In this document: positions 54,166 through 63,733 of the stretch, one piece after another
How the letters are laid out: each line of letters opens with the position of its first letter
Position numbering within the stretch: position 1 is the stretch's first letter
NCBI RefSeq assembly: GCF_900115675.1
Contig: NZ_FOXI01000007.1
Location: 1 to 64,000 of the forward strand
Length of the DNA stretch: 64,000 nucleotides
Direction of reading: 5' to 3'
DNA from: Halolamina pelagica
Lineage (GTDB): Archaea; Halobacteriota; Halobacteria; Halobacteriales; Haloferacaceae
Program-made: the position numbers and the translations under genes
Notes under the pieces: generated by a model
Told to the model about the DNA's origin: nothing
Databases searched by the model: none
The model's input: only the letters and a program-made list of their open reading frames with translations

Positions 54166-55227
54166 CTAGTCCTCCGCTGCCGCCGAGTCGCTCCCCGCGA
54201 CGGACTCCGCCGGCTCGACGGCCTCGCCGGCGGACTCCGCTGGGTCCGCGTCGGCCTCGTCGCCGTCAGTCGCCGGATCGGGATCCGCAGCAGCCTCATC
54301 GTCTTCGGACTCGACGACGCCGGCCCCGCCCGGCTCCTCGGCGTCGACGGCGTCGGGGTCCTGCACCCAGAGGTCGCCGAACAGGTCGTCCTGGTTCAGC
54401 CGCACGTCGCCGCGGTTCGAGAGGAAGAGGAGGGCGAGGTACGTCATCACCGGCCGCCCGCCCGCCCCGCGGACCTCCGCGAACAGCACCTCGTCGCGGC
54501 CGCGGCCGTACCGCTCGTCGAGCGCGGCGTCCACGTCGGCGATCACCTCGTCGATGTCCTCGGTGTGGGTGGTGCCGGTGACGTCGTCCTCGGTCGGCTC
54601 CTCGTCCCGGCGGAAGTCGTCGCCGGCGTGGTAGTCGAGCGTCTGGGGCCCCCGCGAGTAGCCCGACGGGGAGTCGGTCGTGTCGTAGCTCCGGGACTCC
54701 TTCCACCAGCTCCCGCGCTCGGCGTCCCGGAGCTCCCGGACGAGCTCGTCCAGCGTCTCGGGCGTGCCGCGGGTGGACTTCCGCTCGAGCCGGCGGTCCA
54801 TCTCGGCCTCGAGTTGGTCGACGGGGTCGAACCCGTCGTCGGCGCCGGGCGGGGGCGTCTCGTCCGCCATCGCAACCTCCCAGGGTTCGGGGCCGGGCTC
54901 CTCGGGTTCGTCGTCGCTCAGCATCGCGTCGGACTTCATCCGGAGCAGGACCGAGGCGTAGAACAGCGCCCGCCCCGACGCCCGGAGGTCGGCCTCGTCG
55001 AGTTCGTCGAGGAAGGCGTCGGTGACGGCGACGATGTCGATGTCCCACGGGTCGATCTCCCCCTCCTCGGCGAGCGAGACGAGCACCTCGACCGGCTCGA
55101 CCTCGCCCTCGTCGGCGTCGGTCGGCGCACGATCGTCGCTCACGAGGTCGTCGTCGACGCCCGGCTCGCCTCGCTCCGGCGCCGAGCGGTCCGACGAGAG
55201 GTCGAGCGAGAACTCCTCGTCGCTCAT
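54166..55227 (-). CDS. scpA: Segregation and condensation protein ScpA
   Basis: The 353-aa kleisin bridges the two heads of SMC. Its N-terminal block (EPVEVLVSLAEEGEIDPWDIDIVAVTD, here given in part) and helix with ASGRALFYASVLLRMKSDAM match ScpA. The C-terminal winged-helix area reads VMTYLALLFLSNRGDVRLNQ. A long acidic Ala/Asp/Glu tail (about 300-353) is extra. It follows smc by 81 bases on the same strand. Confidence 0.9.
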   Translation of the reverse strand: MSDEEFSLDLSSDRSAPERGEPGVDDDLVSDDRAPTDADEGEVEPVEVLVSLAEEGEIDPWDIDIVAVTDAFLDELDEADLRASGRALFYASVLLRMKSDAMLSDDEPEEPGPEPWEVAMADETPPPGADDGFDPVDQLEAEMDRRLERKSTRGTPETLDELVRELRDAERGSWWKESRSYDTTDSPSGYSRGPQTLDYHAGDDFRRDEEPTEDDVTGTTHTEDIDEVIADVDAALDERYGRGRDEVLFAEVRGAGGRPVMTYLALLFLSNRGDVRLNQDDLFGDLWVQDPDAVDAEEPGGAGVVESEDDEAAADPDPATDGDEADADPAESAGEAVEPAESVAGSDSAAAED

Positions 55228-55308
55228 GGTCGGCCTCCCGGGGCGGTTCCCCGCTCGGTCGCGGGGCTCCCTCGCGTTTTCCCGCCTCGCGTGTTCCCGC
55301 ATCGCGCG

Positions 55309-58300
55309 TCAGTCATCGTCGGTGGCCACCTCCGCATCCGGCGGCTCGCCCTCCGCGAGGTCGATCCCCGTGACGGCGGAGACGTTGTTCTCCTGCATCG
55401 TGACGCCGATGGCGCGCTCGGAGCGGTCGAGCAGCGCCGAGCGGTGGCTGACGACGACGAACTGCGCGTCGCCCGCGAGGTCGTCGACCATCTCGCCGAC
55501 GCGCTCGGCGTTGACCGCGTCGAGGAACGCGTCGATCTCGTCCAGCGCGTAGAACGGCGCGGGGTTGTGCCGCTGGATCGCGAAGATGAACGCGAGCGCG
55601 GTCAGTGACTTCTCCCCGCCGCTCATCGCGTCGAGTCGCTGGACGGGCTTGTCCGCGGGCTGGGCCTTCATCGTCAGCCCCTCCTCGAACGGGTTCTCGG
55701 GGTCCTCGAGCACGAGTTCCCCGGTACCGTCCGAGAGCCGCGAGAAGATGCGCTGGAACTGCTCGTCGATGGCCTCGAAGGCGTCCATGAACGTCCGGAC
55801 CTTCTGCTCCTCGAACCCCTCGATGCGCTCCTCGATCCCGTCGCGCTCCTCGACCAGCACCTCGCGCTGCTCCTGGAGCTCGTCGAGGTCGGACTCGACC
55901 TCGTCGTACTCGTCGATGGCGAGCATGTTCACCGGTTCGAGCTCCTCCATCGCCTCGGTCAGGCGCTCGATCTCGGCCTCGACCTCGTCGTGGTCCGGGA
56001 TCTCGTCGGCGTCGTACTCGCCGACCTGGCTCTCGAGTTCGGAGATCTCCTCGCTGAGCGCGACCGCGCTGCGCTTGAGCGAGTCGAGCCGGTTCTCCAC
56101 GCGGTCGGCCTCGTCCTTCCGGTCGTTGCGCTCGCTGCGGGCCTCGCGGACCTCGGCTTTGAGCGCCTCGCGTTCCTCCTTGAGCTCGGCGAGCTGCTCC
56201 TCGAGTTCGGCGACCGTCTCGTGTTTCTCCTCGAGCGCCGCCTCCTTCTCCTCGATCTCGGCCTCGAACTCCTCGACCTCCGCCTCGAGCTCGGCCTTCC
56301 TGTTCTGGGCGGATTCGACGGTGTCGTGGAGGTCCTCCAGCGACTCCTCGGCGTACTCCTTCTCGCGCCGGCGATCGGCGATCTCGGCGTCGAGGGCGTC
56401 GCTGCGGTCCTCCAGGTCGTCGATCTCCTCGCGGATCTCCTCGGCCCGCGCGGAGAGTTCGGGGATCTTCGAGTCGGCCATCTCGGCCTCGATCTCCGCG
56501 ATCGAGTCCTCCGCGGCCGCGATGCGCTCGTCGAGGTCTCCGATCTCCTCGTCGAGGTCGGTCATCTGCGCGTCGACGTCCTCGCGCTCCTCGCGGAGTT
56601 CGGCCAGTTCCGCCTCGATCTCCTCGACGCGGTTCTCGGCGTCGTCGACGTCCTCCTCGGCGTCGTCGATGTCGGCCTCGATCTCGCGGACCTTCTCGGC
56701 GGCCGCGCTCTTGCGCTCGCGGGCGTCGGTCAGGTCGGCTTCGACCGCGTCGATGTCGTCCTGGATCGACTGGCGCTCCTCCTCGAGGTCGTGGATCTGC
56801 TCGGCCAGCCGCTCCAGCCGGCCGCCGCCGGACTTCGAGAAGGAGTACCGGGAGCCGCCGCCGGAGCCGCCGGTCATGGCGCCCGACTTCTCCACGAGGT
56901 CGCCGTCGAGGGTGACCATCCGGTAGTCGCCCATGAAGTGGCGGGCGGTCTCCATGTCCTCGACGACCAGCGTCGACCCGAGGACGTACGAGAAGATGCC
57001 CGAGTACCGGTCGTCGTAGTCGACGAGGTCGCGGGCGAAGCCGACGACGCCGGGGTCGCTCGGCTCGCGGGGGAGACTCCGGTCGTCCATCTCCGTCATC
57101 GGGAGGAACGTCGCCCGGCCCGCGTTCCGGGACTTCAGGTAGTCGATGCAGGACGAGCCGACGCCGTCGTCGTCGACGACGACGTTGGCGAGCCGGCCGC
57201 CAGCGGCGGTCTCACACGCCTCGGCGTACTCCCGCGGGACCGAGGCGAGTTCGCCCACGGGACCGTGGACGCCGCTCATCCCGGCGTTCTTGATCGTCGT
57301 CACCGCGCGGGGCCAGGAGCTGTCGCCGGTGTCGCTGGCCTTGGCCTCCAGTTCCGCGTACTCGTTGCGGAGCTCGCGCAGCTCCTCGTCGACGTCCGAG
57401 AGGTCGCCGTTGAGCTCCTGTTTGCGCTCCTTGAGGTCGGCGACCATCGACTCGGCCTTGGACTCGTTCTTCTCGGCCTTGTCCAGTTCCGAGTGGAGGT
57501 TCGACACCCGGGCTCGGAGGTCGGGCAACGATTCACGGACGTCCTCGAGTTCGTCCTCGCGGTCGCTGACGCGGTTCGAGCGCCGCCGCGCCTCGTCGAG
57601 CAGGCGGTCCTTCTCACGCTGTTTCTCGTTTTTCTGCTCGCGCAGCGACTCCAGGGCCTCCTTCTCGCGTTCGAGTTCGGCCTTGAGTTCGTCGAACGCG
57701 GTGTCGACGTTCTCGATCTCGGTTTCGACCTCCTGGAGGTCGGTCTCCTTCGAGACGATGTCGCTCTTGACGTTTGCCTTCTCGACTTTCAGGTCCCGGA
57801 TCTCGTCGTCCAGTTCCTCGATCTCCTCCTCCTTCCGGTCGATGTCGACGAAGGCGCTCCGGCGCTCCGCTTCGGCCTCCTCGATGCGCTCCTCGTTGGC
57901 CTCGATGCGGTCCTCGAGCCGGGCGATCTCGCCTTTGACCTCCTCGATCTCGCTTTTGACCCGGAGCTGTTCGTCCTCGCCGGTGCGCTCGATCTCGGCG
58001 TCGAGCTCGTCGAGCTCGTCCTCCAGCCGCGAGAGCTTCCCCTCGGCCTCGTCGAGCGCGGCGCGTTTCTCCTCGAGGTCGGCCTCGGCGGACTCGGTCT
58101 TGGCCTCGGTCCGCTCGAGGTCCTCGCGTTTGTCCTCGAGTTCGGCCGCCCGGAGGTAGCCCTCGTACTCCTCGCGCTCGTCGCGCAGTTTCTGGTACTC
58201 GAGGGCGGTCTCTCGCTCGTCGGCCAACTGCTCGAGGCGGTTCTCCTTCTCCTCGATGCGGAGGTCCGCCTCGTTGATCCGGTCCTCGACGACCTCCAAC

Positions 58301-58896
58301 TCCTCGCGGGCGGACTCCTTCTTCGCGTCGAACTCGGCGACGCCCGCGATCTCGTCGATGATCCCCCGGCGCTGGTAGGGGGTCATGTTGATGATCTCGG
58401 TCACGTCGCCCTGCATGACGACGTTGTACCCCTCCGGCGTGATCCCGGCCTGGGCCAGCAGGTCCTGGATGTCCGAGAGGTTGGTCGACCGGCCGTTGAG
58501 GTAGTAGTAGGAGTAGTAGTTGTCCTCGGTCTCCTTCACCCGGCGCTTGACGGTGATCTCGTCCACGTCGCCGACGTTGTCGCTGCCGGCGGCGGTGGCC
58601 ACCTGCGAGCGCGTGAGGGTGCCGTCAGAGTTGTCCAGGACGACCGTCACCGACGCCTCCCGGGGCCCGCTCTGCTCGCCGTCCTCGCCGCCGGGGTTGT
58701 AGATCAGGTCGGTCAGCTTCTCGGCGCGGATGCCTCTCGTGCGAGCCAGTCCCAGGGCGAACAGGACGCCGTCGATGATGTTCGATTTCCCGGAGCCGTT
58801 GGGGCCGGTGATGACGGTGAAGTCCTCGTAGAACGGGATGTGAGTCTCGCGCCCGAAGCTCTTGAAGTCGTCCAGAACGAGTTCCTGAATGTGCAT
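55309..58896 (-). CDS. smc: Chromosome segregation protein SMC
   Basis: The 1,195-aa ATPase has Walker A GPNGSGKSNIIDG near residue 32, long coiled coils on both sides of a hinge (about 520-680, with ANVVVDDDGVGSSCI), the C-loop LSGGEKSLTALA and Walker B in FYALDEIDAFLD. With ScpA it compacts and disentangles DNA. The very end is short and acidic. The gene upstream (58903) is only six bases away, so both start from one transcript. Confidence 0.97.
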   Translation of the reverse strand: MHIQELVLDDFKSFGRETHIPFYEDFTVITGPNGSGKSNIIDGVLFALGLARTRGIRAEKLTDLIYNPGGEDGEQSGPREASVTVVLDNSDGTLTRSQVATAAGSDNVGDVDEITVKRRVKETEDNYYSYYYLNGRSTNLSDIQDLLAQAGITPEGYNVVMQGDVTEIINMTPYQRRGIIDEIAGVAEFDAKKESAREELEVVEDRINEADLRIEEKENRLEQLADERETALEYQKLRDEREEYEGYLRAAELEDKREDLERTEAKTESAEADLEEKRAALDEAEGKLSRLEDELDELDAEIERTGEDEQLRVKSEIEEVKGEIARLEDRIEANEERIEEAEAERRSAFVDIDRKEEEIEELDDEIRDLKVEKANVKSDIVSKETDLQEVETEIENVDTAFDELKAELEREKEALESLREQKNEKQREKDRLLDEARRRSNRVSDREDELEDVRESLPDLRARVSNLHSELDKAEKNESKAESMVADLKERKQELNGDLSDVDEELRELRNEYAELEAKASDTGDSSWPRAVTTIKNAGMSGVHGPVGELASVPREYAEACETAAGGRLANVVVDDDGVGSSCIDYLKSRNAGRATFLPMTEMDDRSLPREPSDPGVVGFARDLVDYDDRYSGIFSYVLGSTLVVEDMETARHFMGDYRMVTLDGDLVEKSGAMTGGSGGGSRYSFSKSGGGRLERLAEQIHDLEEERQSIQDDIDAVEADLTDARERKSAAAEKVREIEADIDDAEEDVDDAENRVEEIEAELAELREEREDVDAQMTDLDEEIGDLDERIAAAEDSIAEIEAEMADSKIPELSARAEEIREEIDDLEDRSDALDAEIADRRREKEYAEESLEDLHDTVESAQNRKAELEAEVEEFEAEIEEKEAALEEKHETVAELEEQLAELKEEREALKAEVREARSERNDRKDEADRVENRLDSLKRSAVALSEEISELESQVGEYDADEIPDHDEVEAEIERLTEAMEELEPVNMLAIDEYDEVESDLDELQEQREVLVEERDGIEERIEGFEEQKVRTFMDAFEAIDEQFQRIFSRLSDGTGELVLEDPENPFEEGLTMKAQPADKPVQRLDAMSGGEKSLTALAFIFAIQRHNPAPFYALDEIDAFLDAVNAERVGEMVDDLAGDAQFVVVSHRSALLDRSERAIGVTMQENNVSAVTGIDLAEGEPPDAEVATDDD

Positions 58897-58902
58897 GCGG
58901 CC

Positions 58903-59235
58903 TTACGCGACGATGATGTCGTCGCCGTCGTCGTCGGAGTCGTCCTCCGCCTCGACCTCCTCGGCGGGGGGTTCCTCGTCGACCCCGTCGTTGGCCACGA
59001 GCTCGGCGTCACGGCGCTCGTCGGTGCCCCGCGCCTGCGCCTGCTCCTCGGCGGTGGTGCGGCCGTCGTCGTTCCCGGTGCGGGCCGGCTCGCTCGCGTC
59101 CGCCTCCAGGTCCTCGGTCGTCTCCTCGAGTTGGCGGACCCGCTCCTTGGTCTCGACCAGTTCCTCGGTCAGCCCGTCGACCGCTGCCTGTAGCTCGGCG
59201 ACTTGTGACTCGAGATCGTCCGCTCGGTTGCTCAT
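58903..59235 (-). CDS. Small coiled-coil protein upstream of smc
   Basis: The 110-aa product begins MSNRADDLESQVAELQAA, has a coiled coil over about 5-48 and then an acidic tail ending DDGDDIIVA. I recall it as a haloarchaeal DUF7518-type family. Its position six bases before smc, on the same strand, suggests a link to chromosome organisation, but nothing in the sequence shows the role. Confidence 0.78.
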   Translation of the reverse strand: MSNRADDLESQVAELQAAVDGLTEELVETKERVRQLEETTEDLEADASEPARTGNDDGRTTAEEQAQARGTDERRDAELVANDGVDEEPPAEEVEAEDDSDDDGDDIIVA

Positions 59236-59384
59236 GGGCGGATTACCGAGGCCACTCGTATAAAGCCACGGACGAGCGGGAGGGGCGTTGATAAATCGCA
59301 TGACGGGATAGTGAATCCACCGGACGGTCACGGCACGCGTCATCCGGGGCGAACAGCTATGCGCATCGCGCGACGAGTCAACGT

Positions 59385-60218
59385 ATGAACGAGTTCGAGG
59401 GCGAGACGGCGGTCGTGACGGGTGCATCGTCGGGGATCGGCCGGGCGTCGGCGCTCCGGTTCGCCGAGGAGGGTGCGAACGTCGTCGTCGCCGACGTCGA
59501 CGCCGACGGCGGACGCGAGACGGTGGAACTGATCGAGGACGCCGGCGGCGACGCGACGTTCGCCGAGGTCGACGTGTCCGACACCGCCTCCGTCGAGCGG
59601 ATGGTCGAGGTGGCGGTCGAAACGTACGGGAGCCTCGACATCGCGCACAACAACGCCGGCATCCTCACCGGCTTCGTCGAGACCACCGGCATCGAGGAGG
59701 CCCAGTGGGACCGCATCGTCGACATCAACCTGAAGGGCGTCTGGGCGTGTATGAAGGCCGAACTCCCCGTGATGGTCGAGGAGGGCGGCGGCCGGATCGT
59801 CAATACGGCATCCGAGGCCGGGCTGGTCGGCATCGGCGGGCTGTCGAGCTACTCCGCGAGCAAGCACGGCGTCGTCGGCCTGACCAAGTCGGTCGCGCTT
59901 GAGTACGCCACGCGGGGCGTCCGGGTGAACGCCGTCGCCCCCGGGCCGACGGAGACGAACATCCAGTCGGGCGTACTCGGTAGCACGCCCGGGTCGTCGT
60001 CGCTCCTGGACCGCATCCGGACGGCGGTCGAACTGCTCCGGATGACCGTCCGCACGCTCCGGGCGGACTACGACACGTCCGCGATGCGGGAGGTGCCGAT
60101 GGACCGCATCGCCGACCCCGAGGAGATCGCCGGCCCCGTGGCCTTCCTCTGCTCGGACGACGCCTCGTACATCACCGGGCAGACGCTGGCGGTTGACGGC
60201 GGGCAGGCGGCCGACTGA
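59385..60218 (+). CDS. Short-chain dehydrogenase/reductase
   Basis: The 277-aa oxidoreductase has the NAD(P) motif [14 protein letters not shown], the NNAGI block, catalytic Tyr/Lys in YSASKHG, and ends [16 protein letters not shown]. The Asp after the second strand (ADVDADG) hints at NAD+ preference. A loop around 185-230 is longer than in typical SDRs. Substrate is unknown. Confidence 0.94.
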   Translation: MNEFEGETAVVTGASSGIGRASALRFAEEGANVVVADVDADGGRETVELIEDAGGDATFAEVDVSDTASVERMVEVAVETYGSLDIAHNNAGILTGFVETTGIEEAQWDRIVDINLKGVWACMKAELPVMVEEGGGRIVNTASEAGLVGIGGLSSYSASKHGVVGLTKSVALEYATRGVRVNAVAPGPTETNIQSGVLGSTPGSSSLLDRIRTAVELLRMTVRTLRADYDTSAMREVPMDRIADPEEIAGPVAFLCSDDASYITGQTLAVDGGQAAD

Positions 60219-60260
60219 CGGGGGATCGGTCGCCCGAGGAGATCCGGAAAAGGGGAGCCG

Positions 60261-62039
60261 CTACGCCAGCAGCAGCGCCAGCGCCGCCACCAGCACCGCC
60301 AGCACGAGCAGCAGACTGCGGTCGATGCCGGCCTTCGTCCGCACCTCCTCGCGGCCGGTCACCCGCGCGATGGCCGCGTCGGGGTGCTTCGCCGTCCGGA
60401 CCGAGAGTTCCGCCAGCGCGACCGCGGCGTCGTCGACGCGGGCGTAGAGTTCGGTCACGCCGACCACGAGGGCACGGCTGCCGTACAGCGACCCGGGGTT
60501 GTAGAGGCTATCCACGTCGGGCACCTTGCCCAGCCCCGAGAGCGGCTTCTTCACGAGGCGGAAGCCGACCAGCCCCAGCACCGCGAGCACGACGCCCTCG
60601 ACGACGTGGGTGACAGTGTAGGTGTGGTAGACGTGCGAGACGACCGCCCCGTCGGTCACGTCGAACGGCAGCAGGCTGAACAGCGCGCCGTCGAAGACGC
60701 CGTAGAACACACACAGCGCCGCGACGAGCACCATCGCGACCGACTGGCCGCGGTTGGCGTCCCGGACCTCGCCGTCGTACTCGCCGTGGAAGAAGGCGTA
60801 GTAGCCGAACTTGATGAACGACATGAACGTGCCGACGCCGCCGAGCAGCAGCAGCAGTTCCAGCGTGTAGAAGTCGCCGAACGCGAGGGGTCCCTTCACG
60901 AAGTCGTAGTGGCTCGCCGATATCACGATCCCCTTGCTCACGAACCCGTTGAACCCGGGGAAGCCGGCGATCGAGAGCGCCGCGACGGTGAACGCCCCCG
61001 CGGTGATCGGCATCTCGCGGGCCAGCCCGCCCAGCTTCTTCAGGCTCTCCTCGCCGGTGCGGTAGACGACGACGCCGGCGGTCATGAACAGCAGCCCCTT
61101 GTAGAGGATGTGGTTGAACACGTGGGCGAACGCGCCGGCCTGGGCCAGCGCGGAGCCGATGCCGACGCCGGCGATCATGTAGCCCACCTGCGACTGGATG
61201 TGGTAGGAGAGCAGGCGGCGCATGTCGTTCTGGAACAGCGCCATCGTCGCGCCGAAGACGGCCATGATCCCGCCCATGTAGGCGACGGCGACGTTGCCGT
61301 CCTGCGGGAACACGCGGTACATGCCGTAGACGCCGGTCTTGGTGGTGTACACACAGAGGAACACGCTGGCCGCGATGTGCGGGCGCGGGTACGTGTCGGG
61401 CAGCCACGCGTGCAGGCCGACGAAGCCGACGTTGACGCCGACGCCCAGCGCCGCGAGCACGGGGGCGACAGAACCAGCCAGTCCCGCGGTCTCGGGGCCG
61501 CCGGGCACGCTCGCGAACAGGAAGGTGCCCGTCTCCGCGAAGTGCCAGATCACGGCGCCCAAGAAGAGCGTGCCGCCGATGCCGTGGAGCACGGCGTAGC
61601 GGAAGCCCGCCCGCACCGCCTTGCCGCCGTAGTGCCAGACAAGCAGCGTGCTGGTGACGGCCATCAGCTCCCAGAAGAAGATCAGCGTGAGCCAGTCGCC
61701 GCCGAAGACGGCGCCGAGGCTGGACGCGACGTAGGAGAGCGCGAACGCGGTCTGCAGGGGAGCGGCCTCGCTGTAGTAGGAGTACACCACGCCGACGGCG
61801 CCGATGAACGCGAAGATCAGCCCCATCAGCGTCGAGAACGGGTCGACGTTGAAGATCACCGTCTCGAAGCCGAACAGGTTGAACTCGGTGAAGTGCGCGC
61901 CCGCGTCGACCAGCCAGACGTACGGCACGACCGCGCCCGTGAGCACTGCCGCCAGCGCGTGGCCGGCCTTCCGGCCGAGGAACGGCAACAGGAGCGCGGC
62001 GACGATCACCGGAACGAACGGCGGGACGAGCGGTTCCAT
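60261..62039 (-). CDS. Mrp-type Na+/H+ antiporter subunit D / complex-I-like membrane subunit
   Basis: The 592-aa protein has about 14-16 transmembrane segments of the MrpD/NuoL-M-N superfamily, with FFWELMAVTST (conserved Glu), HAWLPDTYPRPH and a C-terminal extension after KPLSGLG. It probably pumps or exchanges H+/Na+ in a multi-subunit antiporter. It overlaps the next upstream gene by one base (TGATG), the last of three visible subunits. Confidence 0.9.
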   Translation of the reverse strand: MEPLVPPFVPVIVAALLLPFLGRKAGHALAAVLTGAVVPYVWLVDAGAHFTEFNLFGFETVIFNVDPFSTLMGLIFAFIGAVGVVYSYYSEAAPLQTAFALSYVASSLGAVFGGDWLTLIFFWELMAVTSTLLVWHYGGKAVRAGFRYAVLHGIGGTLFLGAVIWHFAETGTFLFASVPGGPETAGLAGSVAPVLAALGVGVNVGFVGLHAWLPDTYPRPHIAASVFLCVYTTKTGVYGMYRVFPQDGNVAVAYMGGIMAVFGATMALFQNDMRRLLSYHIQSQVGYMIAGVGIGSALAQAGAFAHVFNHILYKGLLFMTAGVVVYRTGEESLKKLGGLAREMPITAGAFTVAALSIAGFPGFNGFVSKGIVISASHYDFVKGPLAFGDFYTLELLLLLGGVGTFMSFIKFGYYAFFHGEYDGEVRDANRGQSVAMVLVAALCVFYGVFDGALFSLLPFDVTDGAVVSHVYHTYTVTHVVEGVVLAVLGLVGFRLVKKPLSGLGKVPDVDSLYNPGSLYGSRALVVGVTELYARVDDAAVALAELSVRTAKHPDAAIARVTGREEVRTKAGIDRSLLLVLAVLVAALALLLA

Positions 62040-63733
62040 CAGACGCTCACCCCCGTGACCGCGGCGACGATGCTACGCACGATCCGGAGGAACACTGCCG
62101 TGTCGGGGACGATCCCGAGCACGACCGACCCCGTGGCCGCGAACAGGATCGGCCCGAGCATGAACCACGTCGACTCGTCGCCGAGCCAGCCACGGGCCTC
62201 CCAGGCGCCGTGGTGGCCGTGCCCGTGGTCACCCTCGTGATCGTCGGCGTAGCCGTGTTCGTCGTGCTCGCCGTCGACGGCATCGGCGCCGTCGGCATCG
62301 CCCCCGTCGGTCGCCAGTTCGTCGTCGCCGAAGCGACCGCCGAGGGGGCCCTCGACGAGCGGTTTCGAGTCCGCCTCGCCCTTCGACTCGAAGAAGGCGG
62401 CGTAGACGACCGGCCAGAAGTACGCGATGTTGAGCACGCCCGAGACCAGCAGCGCGCCCGTGAAGGCGAGCTGGCCGGCCGAGACCGTGCCGATCAGCAG
62501 GAAGTACTTGCTCACGAAGCCGGCGATGAGGGGGATGCCCGCCATCCCCAGCGCGGCGATGCCGAAGGCGGTCATCGTCAGCGGCATCCGCTCGCCGATG
62601 CCCGCCATGTCGCTGATGTCGTCGGTGTGGGTCTCGACGTGGATCGCGCCCGCACAGAAGAACAGGGTGAGCTTCATGAACGCGTGGGCGGGGATGTGCA
62701 ACAGTCCGCCGACGAGCGCGTACGCCGACGCCCGGCCCGGCGCGACGGCGGCGCCGACGGCCAGCCCGAGCACGATGTAGGAGAGCTGGCTCACCGTCGA
62801 GAACGCCAGCCGGCGCTTGAGGTTGTCCTGCCGGAGCGCGATCACGCTCGCGGTGACGAGGGTGAACGCGGCGATGGCGGCCAGCGGCAGGCCCATCCCG
62901 ATGTCGGCGACGGCCTCGGGGCCGAACACCTCGAGGATCACCCGCGCGATCCCGAAGACGCCGGACTTCACGACCGCCACCGCGTGCAGCAGCCCCGAGA
63001 CCGGCGTCGGCGCCACCATCGCGTCGGGGAGCCAGGAGTGCAGCGGCATCAGCGCCGCCTTCACGCCGAAGCCCGTGATCAGCAGGGCGAACGCCGCCCG
63101 AGCGAGCATCGGGTCGGCGGCCGCGAGCTCGGCGATGCCGCCGGGCGCGAACGCGGTCGTCCCCGCGAGCAGGTAGACGAGCACCGAGCCCGCGAGCACG
63201 GCGACGCCGCCGCCGAACGTGTAGGTGAGGTACTTCCGACCGGCGGCGCGGGCCTCGTCGGTCTCGTCGTGACTGACGAGGGGGTAGGTCGCGACCGTGA
63301 GCAGTTCGTAGAACACGAACAGCACGAGCAGGTTCGACGCGAACGCGACGCCCAGCGCCGCCGCGACGCTGCCGGCGAAGGCCGCGAAGTAGCGCGTCTG
63401 GTCGTGTTCGTCGAGGCCGCGCATGTAGCCGATGCTGTAGAAGCTCGTCACCACCCAGAGCAGGCTGGCGAGCAGGCCGAACAGCACGCCCAGCGCGTCG
63501 GCCTGCACCGCGAACTCGACGCCCGGGACGAGCGTGCCGGCGCGGCTGACGTACGTGTCGCCGGCGAGCACGCCCGGCACCATGCTGGCGACGACGCCGA
63601 GCGCCGACAGCGCGGCGGCCACCGTCCAGCCCTCGCGGAGGTTCGGGCGCCCGCGCGAGGCGAGGATCGGGACGATGGCGACTGCCGGGACGAGCACCGC
63701 TGCGAGAGGTCTGAGTGAGGGTATCTCCGTCAT
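62039..63733 (-). CDS. Mrp-type antiporter subunit D paralogue with His/Asp-rich loop
   Basis: The 564-aa protein has about 14 transmembrane segments, LFVFYELLTVATYPLV (conserved Glu), MPLHSWLPDAMVAP and a conserved channel Lys in VVKSGVFG. Near its C-terminus a cytoplasmic or external loop (about residues 490-520) is unusually rich in His and Asp (DDHEGDHGHGHHGAW), which may bind metal or sense pH. It overlaps both neighbours. Confidence 0.9.
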   Translation of the reverse strand: MTEIPSLRPLAAVLVPAVAIVPILASRGRPNLREGWTVAAALSALGVVASMVPGVLAGDTYVSRAGTLVPGVEFAVQADALGVLFGLLASLLWVVTSFYSIGYMRGLDEHDQTRYFAAFAGSVAAALGVAFASNLLVLFVFYELLTVATYPLVSHDETDEARAAGRKYLTYTFGGGVAVLAGSVLVYLLAGTTAFAPGGIAELAAADPMLARAAFALLITGFGVKAALMPLHSWLPDAMVAPTPVSGLLHAVAVVKSGVFGIARVILEVFGPEAVADIGMGLPLAAIAAFTLVTASVIALRQDNLKRRLAFSTVSQLSYIVLGLAVGAAVAPGRASAYALVGGLLHIPAHAFMKLTLFFCAGAIHVETHTDDISDMAGIGERMPLTMTAFGIAALGMAGIPLIAGFVSKYFLLIGTVSAGQLAFTGALLVSGVLNIAYFWPVVYAAFFESKGEADSKPLVEGPLGGRFGDDELATDGGDADGADAVDGEHDEHGYADDHEGDHGHGHHGAWEARGWLGDESTWFMLGPILFAATGSVVLGIVPDTAVFLRIVRSIVAAVTGVSV

